Positions 35,353 through 43,412 of a stretch of DNA of 64,000 nt are shown piece after piece. Numbering within the stretch: the first letter of the stretch is position 1; each line of letters starts with the position of its first letter. Source of the stretch: Bacillus pseudomycoides (GTDB taxonomy: Bacteria; Bacillota; Bacilli; Bacillales; Bacillaceae_G). The translations under genes and the position numbers were made by a program. Below the pieces are notes generated by a model. The model did no database searches, was not told the DNA's origin, and saw only the letters and a list, made by a program, of their open reading frames with translations. The stretch spans positions 19,129 through 83,128 of the forward strand of contig NZ_NVOY01000044.1 in assembly GCF_002551005.1 (NCBI RefSeq), written 5' to 3'.

Positions 35353-36588
35353 TTACACAATTTTTTTAGAGGTCTTGTTATTTGAATAGAGACGATCCCA
35401 GAGTTCGTACATTTTGCTTCTGCCATTATCAATTTCAGGGTTGAATTGAATCGCAGCTTGTTTGCGAACAGTGCGGACATATTGCACTGCTTGTTGTAGT
35501 TTCTGATCAATTGTGCCGAGTCCCTTTCCAGCATGTTTTGCAATTGATACTCCTGCTGTTGTTCCTTGGGCCATGGCAATTTTTCCGCTTTCGATGCCGG
35601 TAATATTACCAGCGACAAATAGCCCATCAAGAGGAGTTTCCATCGTCTCTGCATGGTGAGGAACGTGGCCGCCAAGTTCAGGAATGTATTGAAACGGGCA
35701 TCCGGCAACAGCAGCAAGCTCTGCTAGCGGATATAAGCCGCCTGCAATGCAGACGAAATCTGCATTGTAAATTGTTTCAGATCCCTGAATAATATTGCCA
35801 TTTGCATCAATATCAGCGATACGTACCCCTTCCACTTGATCCTTACCGATAATTTCGAGTGCTGCTTTCCGAAGTTGGAGAGGCGTACCATTTACTTTCA
35901 TGCCGTTTTTCGGATAAAAGTTCAAGCCGATTTTTCTCATCCAGTCACTTTTCATGAAACGGCTTCCCATGCGTAACAGCGGCGATGGAGCGAGATGTGA
36001 TGCATGTAAGAGTGATTTCATGACAGCTTCAGGGTCACCAGCTTGTTTACTAAGGGCGCTTTTTTCCGGAAGGACAATTCGATCAACTGTTATACCAGCT
36101 AATTGTAATTCATTTAAAATCGCAAATGATAAAATATTCGCTCCGATAATAACTCCTTTTTTGCCGACTTGGACGCGGTGAACATTTGTCATGACTTGCG
36201 CTGCGCCGATTGACATGACACCAGGAAGGGTCCAGCCCGGCAGCGGGATAGGATACTCAGCGGCTCCGGTAGCTACTAGTACAAATGGTGCTTCTAGCGT
36301 ACCGATACTCGTATGCGCATTCCATAGGTTATGTTCTTTCGTTAAGTTGTAAACAGATACGCCGCAACGAATATCGACCGCTAATTGCTGTGCTTTTTGA
36401 TAAAGGCGTTTCGATTCTTCAATTCCATTCCACCACTCACCAGAAGGCTCTTGATGAAGTTGTCCGAGTAATCTGCCGCCTGGCTTTATAAATTCATCGA
36501 TAACGGTCACTTTGAGACCAAATTCCGCACAAGCAATAGCTCCTGCTAATCCAGCTGGACCTGCTCCTATTACAATTACATCAATCAT
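35353..36588 (-). CDS. D-hydroxyproline dehydrogenase, FAD/NAD(P)-type subunit (HcnB-like)
   Basis: The 411-residue flavoprotein has an N-terminal FAD-binding DVIVIGAGPAGLAGAIACAE, a second dinucleotide turn in GKKGVIIGANILS and the late VAGNITGIESGKIAMAQG. It resembles the large subunit of opine/octopine oxidases and HcnB, which work with a small Fe-S subunit and a DAO-type subunit. HcnB-type proteins usually end with a [2Fe-2S] BFD domain; here that domain is missing and is encoded separately two genes upstream. Start ATG 36588 overlaps the preceding gene by eight bases. It would pass electrons from D-hydroxyproline oxidation. Confidence 0.82.
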   Translation of the reverse strand: MIDVIVIGAGPAGLAGAIACAEFGLKVTVIDEFIKPGGRLLGQLHQEPSGEWWNGIEESKRLYQKAQQLAVDIRCGVSVYNLTKEHNLWNAHTSIGTLEAPFVLVATGAAEYPIPLPGWTLPGVMSIGAAQVMTNVHRVQVGKKGVIIGANILSFAILNELQLAGITVDRIVLPEKSALSKQAGDPEAVMKSLLHASHLAPSPLLRMGSRFMKSDWMRKIGLNFYPKNGMKVNGTPLQLRKAALEIIGKDQVEGVRIADIDANGNIIQGSETIYNADFVCIAGGLYPLAELAAVAGCPFQYIPELGGHVPHHAETMETPLDGLFVAGNITGIESGKIAMAQGTTAGVSIAKHAGKGLGTIDQKLQQAVQYVRTVRKQAAIQFNPEIDNGRSKMYELWDRLYSNNKTSKKIV

Positions 36589-36916
36589 CGCTTTCCACCA
36601 TCCTTCTTACAATATTCGGATGCTGTTTTCCACTTTCAACGACCATATCTTGCTGGGCGACTGTTAAGCAAGCTCTTACGTTTGGTTGCTGATTGACAGT
36701 AACACGGCATTCTAAGCAGTGGCCGATGTTGCAATAAATTCCTCTAGGTGTTCCGGTATCTTCGTGAACGCGTAGTTTTCTTACTCCATTTGCTAAAAGA
36801 GCAGCGGCAATCGTTTCATTTTCATACGCTTCATATTTCATTCCATCAAATTGAAAAGAAATGCGTTCTCTATCATTTAAATTCCCTAAAACGGGATGAT
36901 TCATGATTCTAGTCAT
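36581..36916 (-). CDS. [2Fe-2S] ferredoxin-like small subunit (HcnA-like)
   Basis: The 111-residue protein is a Fer2_4-type ferredoxin, like the N-terminal part of sarcosine oxidase alpha and HcnA. Cysteines lie in the pattern GIYCNIGHCLECRVT and the later RACLT. FQFDGMKYEAYENETIAAALLANG is the family's N-terminal half. Its ATG overlaps the stop of the BFD gene and its stop overlaps the FAD subunit start, so the three are a single translational unit. Confidence 0.85.
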   Translation of the reverse strand: MTRIMNHPVLGNLNDRERISFQFDGMKYEAYENETIAAALLANGVRKLRVHEDTGTPRGIYCNIGHCLECRVTVNQQPNVRACLTVAQQDMVVESGKQHPNIVRRMVESDD

Positions 36917-37185
36917 TGTTTTTCACCTACTGTTCCAAATGTTACTGGCCGAATTGGCGGCTGATATTTTAAAGGAATTTCACTAGGTGATATATTCGAA
37001 ATGACGCTTTCAATAATATTATCTAATGCAACTCTACAAGTACGGCCTCCACAGAAGCCCATTCCTGCTCTTGTTCTTAATTTTAATTCTCTTGCTGTGC
37101 ATTTATGTTGATTTGCTGTTTCATGAAGTTGTCCGTAAGTAACTTCTTCACAACGACAAATTACAATGCTATCTTTGTTCCCCAT
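36913..37185 (-). CDS. BFD-like [2Fe-2S] protein
   Basis: The 90-residue protein is a bacterioferritin-associated-ferredoxin (BFD) type domain, with ligands in ICRCEEVT and GFCGGRTCRV. It corresponds to the domain that is normally fused to the C-terminus of HcnB/OoxA. ATG 37185 follows AGAGGAGG; the longer frame lacks a ribosome binding site. It is the first gene of the leftward operon, starting about 40 bases after a sigma-54 promoter. Confidence 0.85.
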   Translation of the reverse strand: MGNKDSIVICRCEEVTYGQLHETANQHKCTARELKLRTRAGMGFCGGRTCRVALDNIIESVISNISPSEIPLKYQPPIRPVTFGTVGEKQ

Positions 37186-37222
37186 TTGAATTCCTCCTCT
37201 ATAGTTGTTCATCAAAATATTA

Positions 37223-37238
37223 TGCAAAAAATGTGCCA
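37223..37238 (-). promoter_or_regulatory. Sigma-54 -24/-12 promoter for the leftward subunit operon
   Basis: On the minus strand TGGCAC-ATTTT-TTGCA matches the sigma-54 consensus TGGCAC-N5-TTGCA, with exactly ten bases between GG and GC. It lies in the 72-base gap between the regulator's 3' end and the BFD gene. Confidence 0.88.
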
Positions 37239-37257
37239 ATATAGAGGAGGAAGAGGA

Positions 37258-38928
37258 TTAATTTAAGCCAAGCCGCTTTAAGCGGTTATATAAAGTTGCT
37301 CTTGTAATACCAAGTTGTTTTGCACACTCTAATTTATTTCCATCTAAAATATGTAACGCTCTTTCAATTACCATTTTCTCGTGTTGATCCATTTCTTCTT
37401 GCAGTGGTAAGATGGTGCAATCATTTTCTAGCAGGATATGATTTGCAGACTGCACTGTATCTTCAAAGCTAATATTTTTTGTATGGAAGGGTAAATACTC
37501 TCGTTTTATTACACCATCTGTTGCGAATACGATAAGCCGCTCTATGCTATTACGCAGTTCACGAATATTACCGGGCCAATCATAACGAAGCAGTTCATGC
37601 ATAACTTCTGGCGGGAATTCATGAATTGGCCGCTGATAACTCGAAGAAAAATCATGTAAAAAATGATGAGTTAATTCAATAATATCTTCTTGCCGTTCTC
37701 TTAAAGGAGGAATATGCAAACTAACTACATTTAATCGGTAATATAAATCTTCGCGGAACTGTCCTTGCTTCATTAATTCTTGTAAATCACGATTTGTGGC
37801 AGCGATGATACGGAAGTCGATGTTGATTTCTTTTTCTCCGCCAACCCGGTAATATTTCCGCTCCTGCAGCACGCGTAGAAGTTTTACTTGCATTTCGAGC
37901 GGCATTTCACCTATTTCATCAAGAAACAATGTCCCACCCTTTGCGAGTTCTATTTTTCCTTTTTTTCCTTTACTATCGGCACCAGAGAAGGCGCCCCGTT
38001 CATATCCGAATAGCTCACTTTCAAATAAAGATGCCGGTATCGCACCGCAGTTAATCGAAATAAAAGGAGCTTTCGGTTCCTCGCTTGCTTCATGAATCGC
38101 TTTGGCAAACACCTCTTTTCCGACACCACTTTCGCCTAATATGAGAACAGTAGATTTTACAGAACATACTCTTTTGGCTAAATCTACTGTTCTTTGTAGG
38201 GCAGCACTTTTTCCTTTAATGGAATGAAAAGGATCGGATGAATCCTTATATTTTGCTACTTCTTGTTCAAGACGGTGTACTTCATTGGACATATTAAATA
38301 ATTTTTCATTTAGTACAACTTGATTCGTAATATCTGTTTCTGAAACGACCGCACCGATAATTTGATCGTTAAAATAAACCGGATTAGAGTTAATTAAGAC
38401 AAATAAATCAGACTGAGGCTGATGGTGCTGTCCTATAATGCGTCTCCCTTTATGTAGAGATTGCAAGATTTCTAGATTTTTATAATCAAAGAAATCCGTA
38501 ATTGGTCGGCCGATTATATCTTGTCGTTTAACTGAGAATATTTTTTCTGCTCCTTCTGTCCATGTACAAACACGCTCATTATTATCAATGACCGTGACAG
38601 AAGAATCTGTCGTTTGAATGACAGTTTCATAAAAAGCTTTTAATTGATTGTAAGAGTTATGAAGAAAATGAATGACTTGAGCAGATGTTATACAGCCTAC
38701 TGGATGTTTGTTTGTATCAAGAATAATAGCTGTAGAATGGTAACTAAACGCCTGAAGCAAGGTGAATAATGAATCATCCTCGTATACGACTTTGCATGGA
38801 ATCTCAGGCATTTTTTGTGTTGAACGATAATAAAATTCCCCGTTTTTCTGTTCGATCTGCTGTTTATTGAATGATGTATCTATTAGATATTGTTTGATTA
38901 TTTCTTTTACTGACGGCAATGAAAACAT
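37258..38928 (-). CDS. Sigma-54-dependent enhancer-binding regulator (CBS-PAS-AAA-Fis)
   Basis: The 556-residue activator contains an N-terminal region with a single CBS-like segment (about 55-90), a PAS domain (about 100-210), the AAA+ sigma-54 domain and a C-terminal Fis-type HTH ([20 protein letters not shown]). Walker A is GESGVGKE, the sigma-54 contact loop is GAFSGA in place of GAFTGA, and Walker B is [18 protein letters not shown] precedes ATG 38928. It sits between the two sigma-54 promoters of the locus. Hydroxyproline or a pathway intermediate sensed by PAS is inferred. Confidence 0.92.
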   Translation of the reverse strand: MFSLPSVKEIIKQYLIDTSFNKQQIEQKNGEFYYRSTQKMPEIPCKVVYEDDSLFTLLQAFSYHSTAIILDTNKHPVGCITSAQVIHFLHNSYNQLKAFYETVIQTTDSSVTVIDNNERVCTWTEGAEKIFSVKRQDIIGRPITDFFDYKNLEILQSLHKGRRIIGQHHQPQSDLFVLINSNPVYFNDQIIGAVVSETDITNQVVLNEKLFNMSNEVHRLEQEVAKYKDSSDPFHSIKGKSAALQRTVDLAKRVCSVKSTVLILGESGVGKEVFAKAIHEASEEPKAPFISINCGAIPASLFESELFGYERGAFSGADSKGKKGKIELAKGGTLFLDEIGEMPLEMQVKLLRVLQERKYYRVGGEKEINIDFRIIAATNRDLQELMKQGQFREDLYYRLNVVSLHIPPLRERQEDIIELTHHFLHDFSSSYQRPIHEFPPEVMHELLRYDWPGNIRELRNSIERLIVFATDGVIKREYLPFHTKNISFEDTVQSANHILLENDCTILPLQEEMDQHEKMVIERALHILDGNKLECAKQLGITRATLYNRLKRLGLN

Positions 38929-38944
38929 ATTGATCGCCTCCCAT

Positions 38945-39060
38945 ACTGTAAAAAAATATTAACACTGTAAAGGAAATTATACACTTATTTACAAAAAATT
39001 TAAAATCTTTTGGGATAAAGTGAAACTTCCATGAGTGGGGGAGTTTTTTCATCCCCCACT
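38945..39060. promoter_or_regulatory. Candidate enhancer and hairpin region in the divergent spacer
   Basis: Two ACTGTAAA direct repeats lie near 38944 and 38964. ATTATA at 38976-38981 is the complement of a TATAAT -10 for the leftward regulator gene. A perfect 9-bp hairpin AGTGGGGGA/TCCCCCACT (39034-39060) follows. Any of these may bind the activator upstream of the rightward sigma-54 promoter. Confidence 0.4.
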
Positions 39061-39132
39061 GATGGTTTGTTAAGTGAGGCTTTCATCAGCGCGAGAAGAA
39101 ATAATGATCCATTTTGAAAGTTTTACGCTAAG

Positions 39133-39148
39133 TGGCACACGAATTGCA
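39133..39148 (+). promoter_or_regulatory. Sigma-54 -24/-12 promoter for the rightward catabolic operon
   Basis: TGGCAC-ACGAA-TTGCA fits the sigma-54 consensus with ten bases between GG and GC. Transcription would begin about 12 bases later, near 39160, before the GTG at 39192. Confidence 0.9.
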
Positions 39149-39191
39149 TTTTTAGGTAATGAAGCCATTTCATCGAGAGGAGGAATGTCAT

Positions 39192-40367
39192 GTGAAACAT
39201 TGTGACGTGTTAGTCATTGGCGGGGGAATTATTGGCTGTTCGATTGCTTATTATGCTTCTAAATATGGAAGAGACGTAACGATAATTGAAAAAGGGGAAT
39301 TTGTTAGTGGCACGTCTTCACGATGTGACGGCAATATTTTGGCGATTGATAAAGATCCAGGTTTTGATAGTCAAATGTCGTTGTTTAGTCAAAATTTAGT
39401 GGATGAACTAAGTAGAGAGTTAGAGCATTCATTTGAATATCGTGCTCCGGGAAGCATCCTCGTTTGTGAATCAGATGAGGAGATGGAAGCGGCGCAAAAA
39501 TGGGTAGATCGTCAAAAAGCCGTTGGTTTACCATTTCGAATGCTTGACCGGCAGGATATTCGGCAGGAGTCTCCCTTTTTTGCAGATGATTTATTAGGGG
39601 GGCTAGAATGTGCCACTGATTCCACAGTGAACCCTTATCTTTTAGCTTTTTCCCTTTTGGAGGAAGCGAAAAAACTGGGAGCTAAAGCTTTCAAACATAC
39701 AGAAGTAAAGGAAATGAAAAAAGAAGAAAGTGGTTCATTTATTGTAGAAACGACAAACGGAGTTTTTACTGCGGATCATGTCGTCAATGCGGCAGGAGTC
39801 TGGGCACCTAGAATTGGAAAGATGCTCGATCTGTCAATACCAATTGAACCGAGAAAAGGGCATATTATCGTTGCTTCGAGGCAGCAACATGTAGGATCTC
39901 GGAAAGTAATGGAGTTTGGCTATTTAATTTCTAAGTTTGGCGGAAAGCGCATTGTTGATCCACTAACTGAGAAATACGGGGTCGCTCTTGTCTTTGAACC
40001 AACAGAAAGTCAAAACTTTTTAATTGGCAGCAGCAGAGAGTTTGTTGGCTTTCATACGGCAGTAAACAATGAAGTCATTAAATGTATTGCGAACCGGGCA
40101 ATCCGGTTTTATCCGAAAATGGCGGATATGATGGTCATTCGTTCATATGCAGGGTTGCGTCCATGGACAGAAGATCATTTGCCAATCGTTTCACGCGTGG
40201 ATACAATTCCAAATTATTATATTGCGGCGGGCCATGAAGGGGACGGCATTAGCCTCGCAGCAGTAACAGGGAAAATAGTAGAAGAACTCATTAACGAAAA
40301 AGAAACGTCTATTCCCGTTGATCCGCTTAGCTTTAACCGATTTACAGAAAGGATGTTGAGCAGATGA
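39192..40367 (+). CDS. D-hydroxyproline dehydrogenase, DAO-type catalytic subunit
   Basis: The 391-residue FAD protein belongs to the D-amino-acid oxidase / sarcosine oxidase beta family and would oxidise cis-4-hydroxy-D-proline to pyrroline-4-hydroxy-2-carboxylate. It begins CDVLVIGGGIIGCSIAYYAS, has HVVNAAGVWAP and closes with YAGLRPWTEDHLPIV and AAGHEGDGISLA. GTG 39192 is eight bases after AGGAGG; an in-frame ATG at 39159 falls at the predicted transcript start and is excluded. It overlaps the epimerase gene as ATGA. Confidence 0.88.
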   Translation: MKHCDVLVIGGGIIGCSIAYYASKYGRDVTIIEKGEFVSGTSSRCDGNILAIDKDPGFDSQMSLFSQNLVDELSRELEHSFEYRAPGSILVCESDEEMEAAQKWVDRQKAVGLPFRMLDRQDIRQESPFFADDLLGGLECATDSTVNPYLLAFSLLEEAKKLGAKAFKHTEVKEMKKEESGSFIVETTNGVFTADHVVNAAGVWAPRIGKMLDLSIPIEPRKGHIIVASRQQHVGSRKVMEFGYLISKFGGKRIVDPLTEKYGVALVFEPTESQNFLIGSSREFVGFHTAVNNEVIKCIANRAIRFYPKMADMMVIRSYAGLRPWTEDHLPIVSRVDTIPNYYIAAGHEGDGISLAAVTGKIVEELINEKETSIPVDPLSFNRFTERMLSR

Positions 40368-41401
40368 GGGCACAAAGAGTCTTTACAACAATTGATACAC
40401 ATACAGGTGGGAATCCGACGAGAACATTAATTAGCGGGCTTCCAAAACTAGTTGGGGAAACAATGTCAGAAAAAATGCTCCATATGAAAAAGGAATATGA
40501 TTGGATTCGCAAACTGTTAATGAATGAACCGCGCGGCCATGATGTCATGTCCGGTGCTTTATTGACGGATCCTTGCCATCCAGAAGCAGATATTGGCGTG
40601 ATTTACATAGAGACAGGTGGATATTTACCGATGTGTGGACATGACACGATTGGTGTTTGTACAGCTCTAGTTGAGTCTGGATTGATTCCTATTCAGGAGC
40701 CCGTTACTTCCTTAAAGTTAGATACGCCTGCTGGACTCGTTGAAGTGGATATTTCAATAGAAAATGGAAAAGCAAAAGAAGTATCTTTTTGCAATATTCC
40801 AGCGTTTCTTTTAAAAAGCATTTCCGTTGATGTCGAGGGAATTGGGCGTGTAGATGCCGATATTGCGTATGGAGGGAATTTCTACGCAATCATTGAGGCG
40901 AAATCAGTTGGATTGGAGTTAATTCCAGAAAATGCTTCTCACATAATTGAAACAGCAATCAATATTAGGAACATCATTAATGAAAAAGTTGAAATCGTTC
41001 ATCCGCAATATTCGTTTATTAAAGGGTTAACTCATGTGGAGTTTTTCACGGAACCAACTCATGAGGAAGCGGATGTGAAAAACACAGTGATTGTTCCTCC
41101 AGGAGGAATCGACCGTTCTCCATGCGGGACGGGTACCTCTGCGAAATTGGCTGTCCTATATGCGAATCAAGAAATTTCAATTGGCGAAGAATTTGTTCAT
41201 GAAAGCATTGTCGGTTCCTTATTTAGAGGGCGTGTATTGGAAACGGCGGATGTGGAAGGGGTTGAGGCTGTTGTAACCCAAATTACAGGATCCGCTTGGT
41301 TAATGGGAATGCATCGATTCTTCTACAATGAGAAAGATCCACTTAAAGAAGGCTTTCTGCTCATTCCGCCAATGGAACATGAAACGGAGGACGTGAAATG
41401 A
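40364..41401 (+). CDS. 4-Hydroxyproline 2-epimerase (proline racemase family)
   Basis: The 345-residue cofactor-free enzyme would convert trans-4-hydroxy-L-proline to the cis-D form, the first pathway step. Both catalytic cysteines are present: PMCGHDTIG near residue 88 and SPCGTGTSA near 253. THTGGNPTR at the N-terminus is typical. True proline racemase activity cannot be excluded from sequence, but the neighbours (D-Hyp dehydrogenase subunits, DapA-like deaminase, semialdehyde dehydrogenase) make hydroxyproline the likely substrate. It overlaps genes on both sides by four bases. Confidence 0.88.
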   Translation: MRAQRVFTTIDTHTGGNPTRTLISGLPKLVGETMSEKMLHMKKEYDWIRKLLMNEPRGHDVMSGALLTDPCHPEADIGVIYIETGGYLPMCGHDTIGVCTALVESGLIPIQEPVTSLKLDTPAGLVEVDISIENGKAKEVSFCNIPAFLLKSISVDVEGIGRVDADIAYGGNFYAIIEAKSVGLELIPENASHIIETAINIRNIINEKVEIVHPQYSFIKGLTHVEFFTEPTHEEADVKNTVIVPPGGIDRSPCGTGTSAKLAVLYANQEISIGEEFVHESIVGSLFRGRVLETADVEGVEAVVTQITGSAWLMGMHRFFYNEKDPLKEGFLLIPPMEHETEDVK

Positions 41402-42351
41402 AAATTCAGAAGACGTATTCAACGACAGATGTACACGTAGCTGGAGAAGCGTTTCGTGTTATTAAAGATGTGCCATTCATTCATTATCAAAATTTGGAGC
41501 AGTTAAATGAGCAGTTTATGCATGTATTTGCAAATGACATCTACCTTTTATTGAATGAACCACGCGGGTTTGCTGGGTTGAATGGCTGTCTTGTTGTTCC
41601 GACGATTAGCGAAGAAGCGGATGCCGCAGTAGTATTTTTAAATCATGAAGGAACGGTTCCGATTCATTACGGCGGTATTGTTGCCGTTATTACAACTTTA
41701 TTAGAATGCGGTCATTTGCAGCCGAGAGCGTCAAATGAATATAAAATCGAAACGCTCAGAGGTGTGATTTCCGTTACCGCTTTGCTGGAGAATGATGAAG
41801 TAGTTTCAGTGGTGATAGAAAGTGAACCGTGTCATGTAGTGGAAACAAACATTCCATTGTCTCATTCGAATGTCAATACACAGTTCTCCCTCGTACAAGC
41901 CGATCAATTATATGCAGTGTTTGAAAAAGACGATATTACTGCAGAGATTCGTGTTGAGGAACTGTCTGAATTGAAGAGATGGGGGCAAAAGATGTATCAA
42001 GCTCTTGAGTCGAAATTTCCAGTGAGAGGTATCATTTTAATGGATGATTCGCATGTAAAAGAGGGGCGAATTAAAACAATCACGTTCCGTGAAGACCAGT
42101 ATATTGTTCGCTCTCCTGGCTTTGAATCGACAAAGGCGTGCTATACAAGTTTACTTTCTAAAGGAAGATTGTACATGGAACCGCCATTTGTAAATGAAAG
42201 TATTTTCGGTAGTACTTTGACAGTACAAGTAGCCAAACAAACAGAGAATGGATACAAATTTTCATTAAGAAGCCGTGGTTTTATTACAGGGATGCAAATG
42301 TTCGTATTAGATCCGACAGATCCATTACCTGTTGGGTTTTTACTAAAATAA
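41398..42351 (+). CDS. Degenerate proline-racemase paralogue without catalytic Cys
   Basis: The 317-residue protein is clearly related to the preceding epimerase (TTDVHVAGEAFRV, LLNEPRGFAGLNG, GFITGMQMFVLDPTDPL). Where the first active site should read MCGH it reads HYGG, and where the second should read PCGTGT it reads PGFEST, so both catalytic Cys are lost. The frame is intact, full length, coupled to its neighbour by ATGA and under the same promoter, so it is probably maintained. It may be a partner of the epimerase or have other chemistry. Confidence 0.82.
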   Translation: MKIQKTYSTTDVHVAGEAFRVIKDVPFIHYQNLEQLNEQFMHVFANDIYLLLNEPRGFAGLNGCLVVPTISEEADAAVVFLNHEGTVPIHYGGIVAVITTLLECGHLQPRASNEYKIETLRGVISVTALLENDEVVSVVIESEPCHVVETNIPLSHSNVNTQFSLVQADQLYAVFEKDDITAEIRVEELSELKRWGQKMYQALESKFPVRGIILMDDSHVKEGRIKTITFREDQYIVRSPGFESTKACYTSLLSKGRLYMEPPFVNESIFGSTLTVQVAKQTENGYKFSLRSRGFITGMQMFVLDPTDPLPVGFLLK

Positions 42352-42403
42352 CGGAAATTCAAAATGGATTTATATAGTAAAAAATATTAAGGGGGAAATA
42401 GAA

Positions 42404-43297
42404 ATGACAACAATTAGAGGAGCTTATCCAGTATTAATTACACCAATGAATGAGGCGCAAGAGATTGACTGGGGCGGTGTGAAAAATAATGTGAACTACT
42501 TCGTCGATCAAGGCGTTGCAGGTATTGTAATTAACGGAAGTACTGGGGAGTTTGTAAGTTTATCAAAAGAAGAAAAGTTCCAAATGGTTGAAACAGTATT
42601 AAAAGAAGTGAATGGCCGTATTCCTGTTATTGTAGGAACAGCAGCTGAAACAACAAAAGAAACGATTGAATATACGAAACAGGCGGAAGCACATGGTGCA
42701 GATTGTGCGCTCATCATTAATTCTTACTACTGCAAACCGAAAGAGGAAGAAATTTATTTCCACTTTAAAGAAGTATCAAATGCAGTAAATGTACCGATTA
42801 TGCTGTACAACAATCCGTTTACATCTGGCGTTGATATGAGTACAGAGTTAATGCTGAAAATCGGCAAAGAATGTGAAAGAGTTACTCATATTAAAGAATC
42901 AAGTGGAGATATCCGCAAAGCGAGAGATCTTGTTAGACACGGTAAAGGGGACATTGAAGTTTTCTGCGGTTCAGAAGATTTAGTTATGGAGTCATATTTA
43001 GTTGGGGCAACAGGCTGGATTTCTGTCGCTGGGAATATTGTGCCAAAGCTTGTTACACAAATGTTTAATCATTTCCAAAATGGTGACTTAAAAGAAGCTT
43101 GGGAAATCAATGATCGTATTTTACCACTTTGTACATTCCTTGAAGGATCAGGAAAATACGTACAAATTGTGAAACGTTCGATGGAATTAAATGGCCAGGC
43201 AGGAGGTCCTTCACGCTATCCTCGTTTAGGATTGACACCTGAGGAAGATCAAAAACTTAAGGATATTTTAGCAAGTTTAACTGCACAACGTGTGTGA
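42404..43297 (+). CDS. Pyrroline-4-hydroxy-2-carboxylate deaminase (DapA family)
   Basis: The 297-residue TIM-barrel protein is of the DHDPS/NAL family, with GSTGEF near residue 45, the MLYNNP segment with its Tyr and the Schiff-base Lys in THIKESSGD. In hydroxyproline catabolism a member of this family deaminates the pyrroline product to alpha-ketoglutarate semialdehyde. True dihydrodipicolinate synthase is the alternative but the setting speaks against it. AAGGGGG precedes ATG 42404. Confidence 0.88.
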   Translation: MTTIRGAYPVLITPMNEAQEIDWGGVKNNVNYFVDQGVAGIVINGSTGEFVSLSKEEKFQMVETVLKEVNGRIPVIVGTAAETTKETIEYTKQAEAHGADCALIINSYYCKPKEEEIYFHFKEVSNAVNVPIMLYNNPFTSGVDMSTELMLKIGKECERVTHIKESSGDIRKARDLVRHGKGDIEVFCGSEDLVMESYLVGATGWISVAGNIVPKLVTQMFNHFQNGDLKEAWEINDRILPLCTFLEGSGKYVQIVKRSMELNGQAGGPSRYPRLGLTPEEDQKLKDILASLTAQRV

Positions 43298-43311
43298 AAT
43301 GAAAAATCCAT

Positions 43312-43341
43312 CCATAAGGGGGAGTCACCCCCTATTTATGG
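43312..43341 (+). other. G/C-stem hairpin between deaminase and dehydrogenase genes
   Basis: GGGGG-AGTCA-CCCCC is flanked by CCATAA and TTATGG. No T-tract follows, so it is more likely a stability or processing element than a terminator. Confidence 0.5.
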
Positions 43342-43412
43342 TTAATTGCGGATTTTCTTTTGGTTTCTCATACCACAAATAGCAGAATATAAAATGTAAA
43401 GGGGAGAGGAAT

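Noticed and set aside
39159-39191. Upstream ATG giving eleven extra residues on the D-hydroxyproline dehydrogenase DAO subunit
   Set aside because: It falls at the predicted sigma-54 transcription start and has no ribosome binding site, while GTG 39192 has AGGAGG at eight bases.
43312-43341. Hairpin after the deaminase gene as a terminator
   Set aside because: The stem is only five G-C pairs plus a bulged extension and no T-tract follows.
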